Assembly: GCA_965225895.1 (NCBI GenBank)
Contig: CBDDBR010000011.1
Span: 1,178,001-1,242,000, forward strand
Origin: Endobugula sp965225895
GTDB taxonomy: Bacteria; Pseudomonadota; Gammaproteobacteria; Pseudomonadales; Cellvibrionaceae
Length of the DNA stretch: 64,000 bases
Direction of reading: 5' to 3'
In this document: positions 63,681 through 64,000 of the stretch, piece after piece
How the letters are laid out: every line of letters begins with the position of its first letter
Position numbering within the stretch: position 1 is the stretch's first letter
Program-made: the position numbers and the translations under genes
Notes under the pieces: generated by a model
Database searches by the model: none
What the model was told of the DNA's origin: nothing
Seen by the model: the letters and a program-made list of their open reading frames with translations, nothing else

Positions 63681-63716
63681 CATTACCAATAAGCCGCCTA
63701 CGACGGTCATTTCTGA

Positions 63717-64000
63717 TTACATGGCTTTCCAGTTAGAAATGACTTTCGTTGCTCCTTCTACCTCGCAAGTCACTTTTTTCTGCTTTACCTCTTCGCCACG
63801 CTCAGCGATAGTCTCAAAATCTAAAAAGATTTTATACAACTCAATATCTGACAGATAACGGCTTTCAATATAATTGACAGCCCAACTTTTTCTTACTGGG
63901 ATACGTTCATGCAATGCGGTTTCACAAATACTGATCGCTTCGCTAATATTGGCAACATAGCCAGATTTTGAGGTGAATTCTGGTAACGGCTCTAAATGTG
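63717..64000 (-). CDS. Hypothetical protein, partial (5' end beyond the right edge)
   Basis: 94 codons of an open frame that continues past the right edge; the frame is open throughout 63717-64000 and passes through TTG 63914, so that codon need not be the start. The C-terminal part reads FLDFETIAERGEEVKQKKV and ends KVISNWKAM. I recognise no family. Confidence 0.55.
   Translation of the reverse strand, partial: HLEPLPEFTSKSGYVANISEAISICETALHERIPVRKSWAVNYIESRYLSDIELYKIFLDFETIAERGEEVKQKKVTCEVEGATKVISNWKAM

Noticed and set aside
1..64000. CRISPR arrays, rRNA genes, prophage genes and riboswitches
   Set aside because: I looked for regularly spaced repeats, rRNA segments, phage structural genes and known riboswitch cores, and saw none that I could support.

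Overview
The window reads as an ordinary chromosomal stretch of a gammaproteobacterium with moderately low GC. It carries iscR-iscS beside trmJ and a divergent suhB, a queA-tgt-secD-secF block, smc-zipA-ligA, ypjD and a corB-type gene, trmA, rlmJ, thrH, miaE and acnB. The smc-zipA-ligA order and thrH resemble Pseudomonas-like and marine gammaproteobacteria. I would not name a genus. Coding density is high, with short operons on both strands and few true gaps.

Region by region: 0-3.6 kb holds iron-sulphur biogenesis (iscS partial, iscR with two predicted IscR sites), trmJ and suhB. 3.7-11.2 kb holds a hybrid sensor kinase and the secF/secD/tgt/queA block, which lacks yajC. 11.3 kb has tRNA-Leu(CAA). 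11.5-18.5 kb is the most interesting part. Two paralogous periplasmic binding proteins and a membrane histidine kinase form one operon. Divergent to it is a two-gene operon of an AfsA-like hotdog protein and a HAD phosphatase, the kind of pair that makes butenolide or furan signals in Streptomyces. Facing that operon is a REC-PAS-GGDEF-EAL protein.

18.7-24.4 kb holds ypjD, a DUF1631 gene cut by a complete IS30-family element (target duplication and reading frame both resolved), and a corB-type gene. 24.4-36.3 kb carries Nudix enzymes, serC-serA, an RluA-type pseudouridine synthase, copper-delivery genes (PCuAC and Sco1), miaE, a glutamate-synthase-like FMN protein and a LysR regulator divergent from acnB (36.5-39.3 kb). 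39.5-41.9 kb holds a SHOCT-tailed secreted protein, then a wrecked hupE-type gene. In that gene the leader is tandemly duplicated and a fragment of the same IS30 element sits in the reading frame.

42-56 kb holds a nitroreductase, patatin, fadD, a lytic transglycosylase lipoprotein, ligA-zipA-smc, ccmI-ccmH, and the tRNA-Val and tRNA-Asp genes. 56.5-64 kb holds rlmJ, a small secreted protein, a GT87-like and a GT2 glycosyltransferase, a DUF547 protein, trmA, thrH, a CxxC thioredoxin-fold protein and a partial gene at the right edge.

Links between genes: SerA, SerC and ThrH together could supply all three steps of serine synthesis. PCuAC and Sco1 converge and fit copper insertion into cytochrome oxidase. 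The 11.5-18.5 kb block could be a self-contained signal synthesis and sensing module with a c-di-GMP output; this is inference from gene content only.
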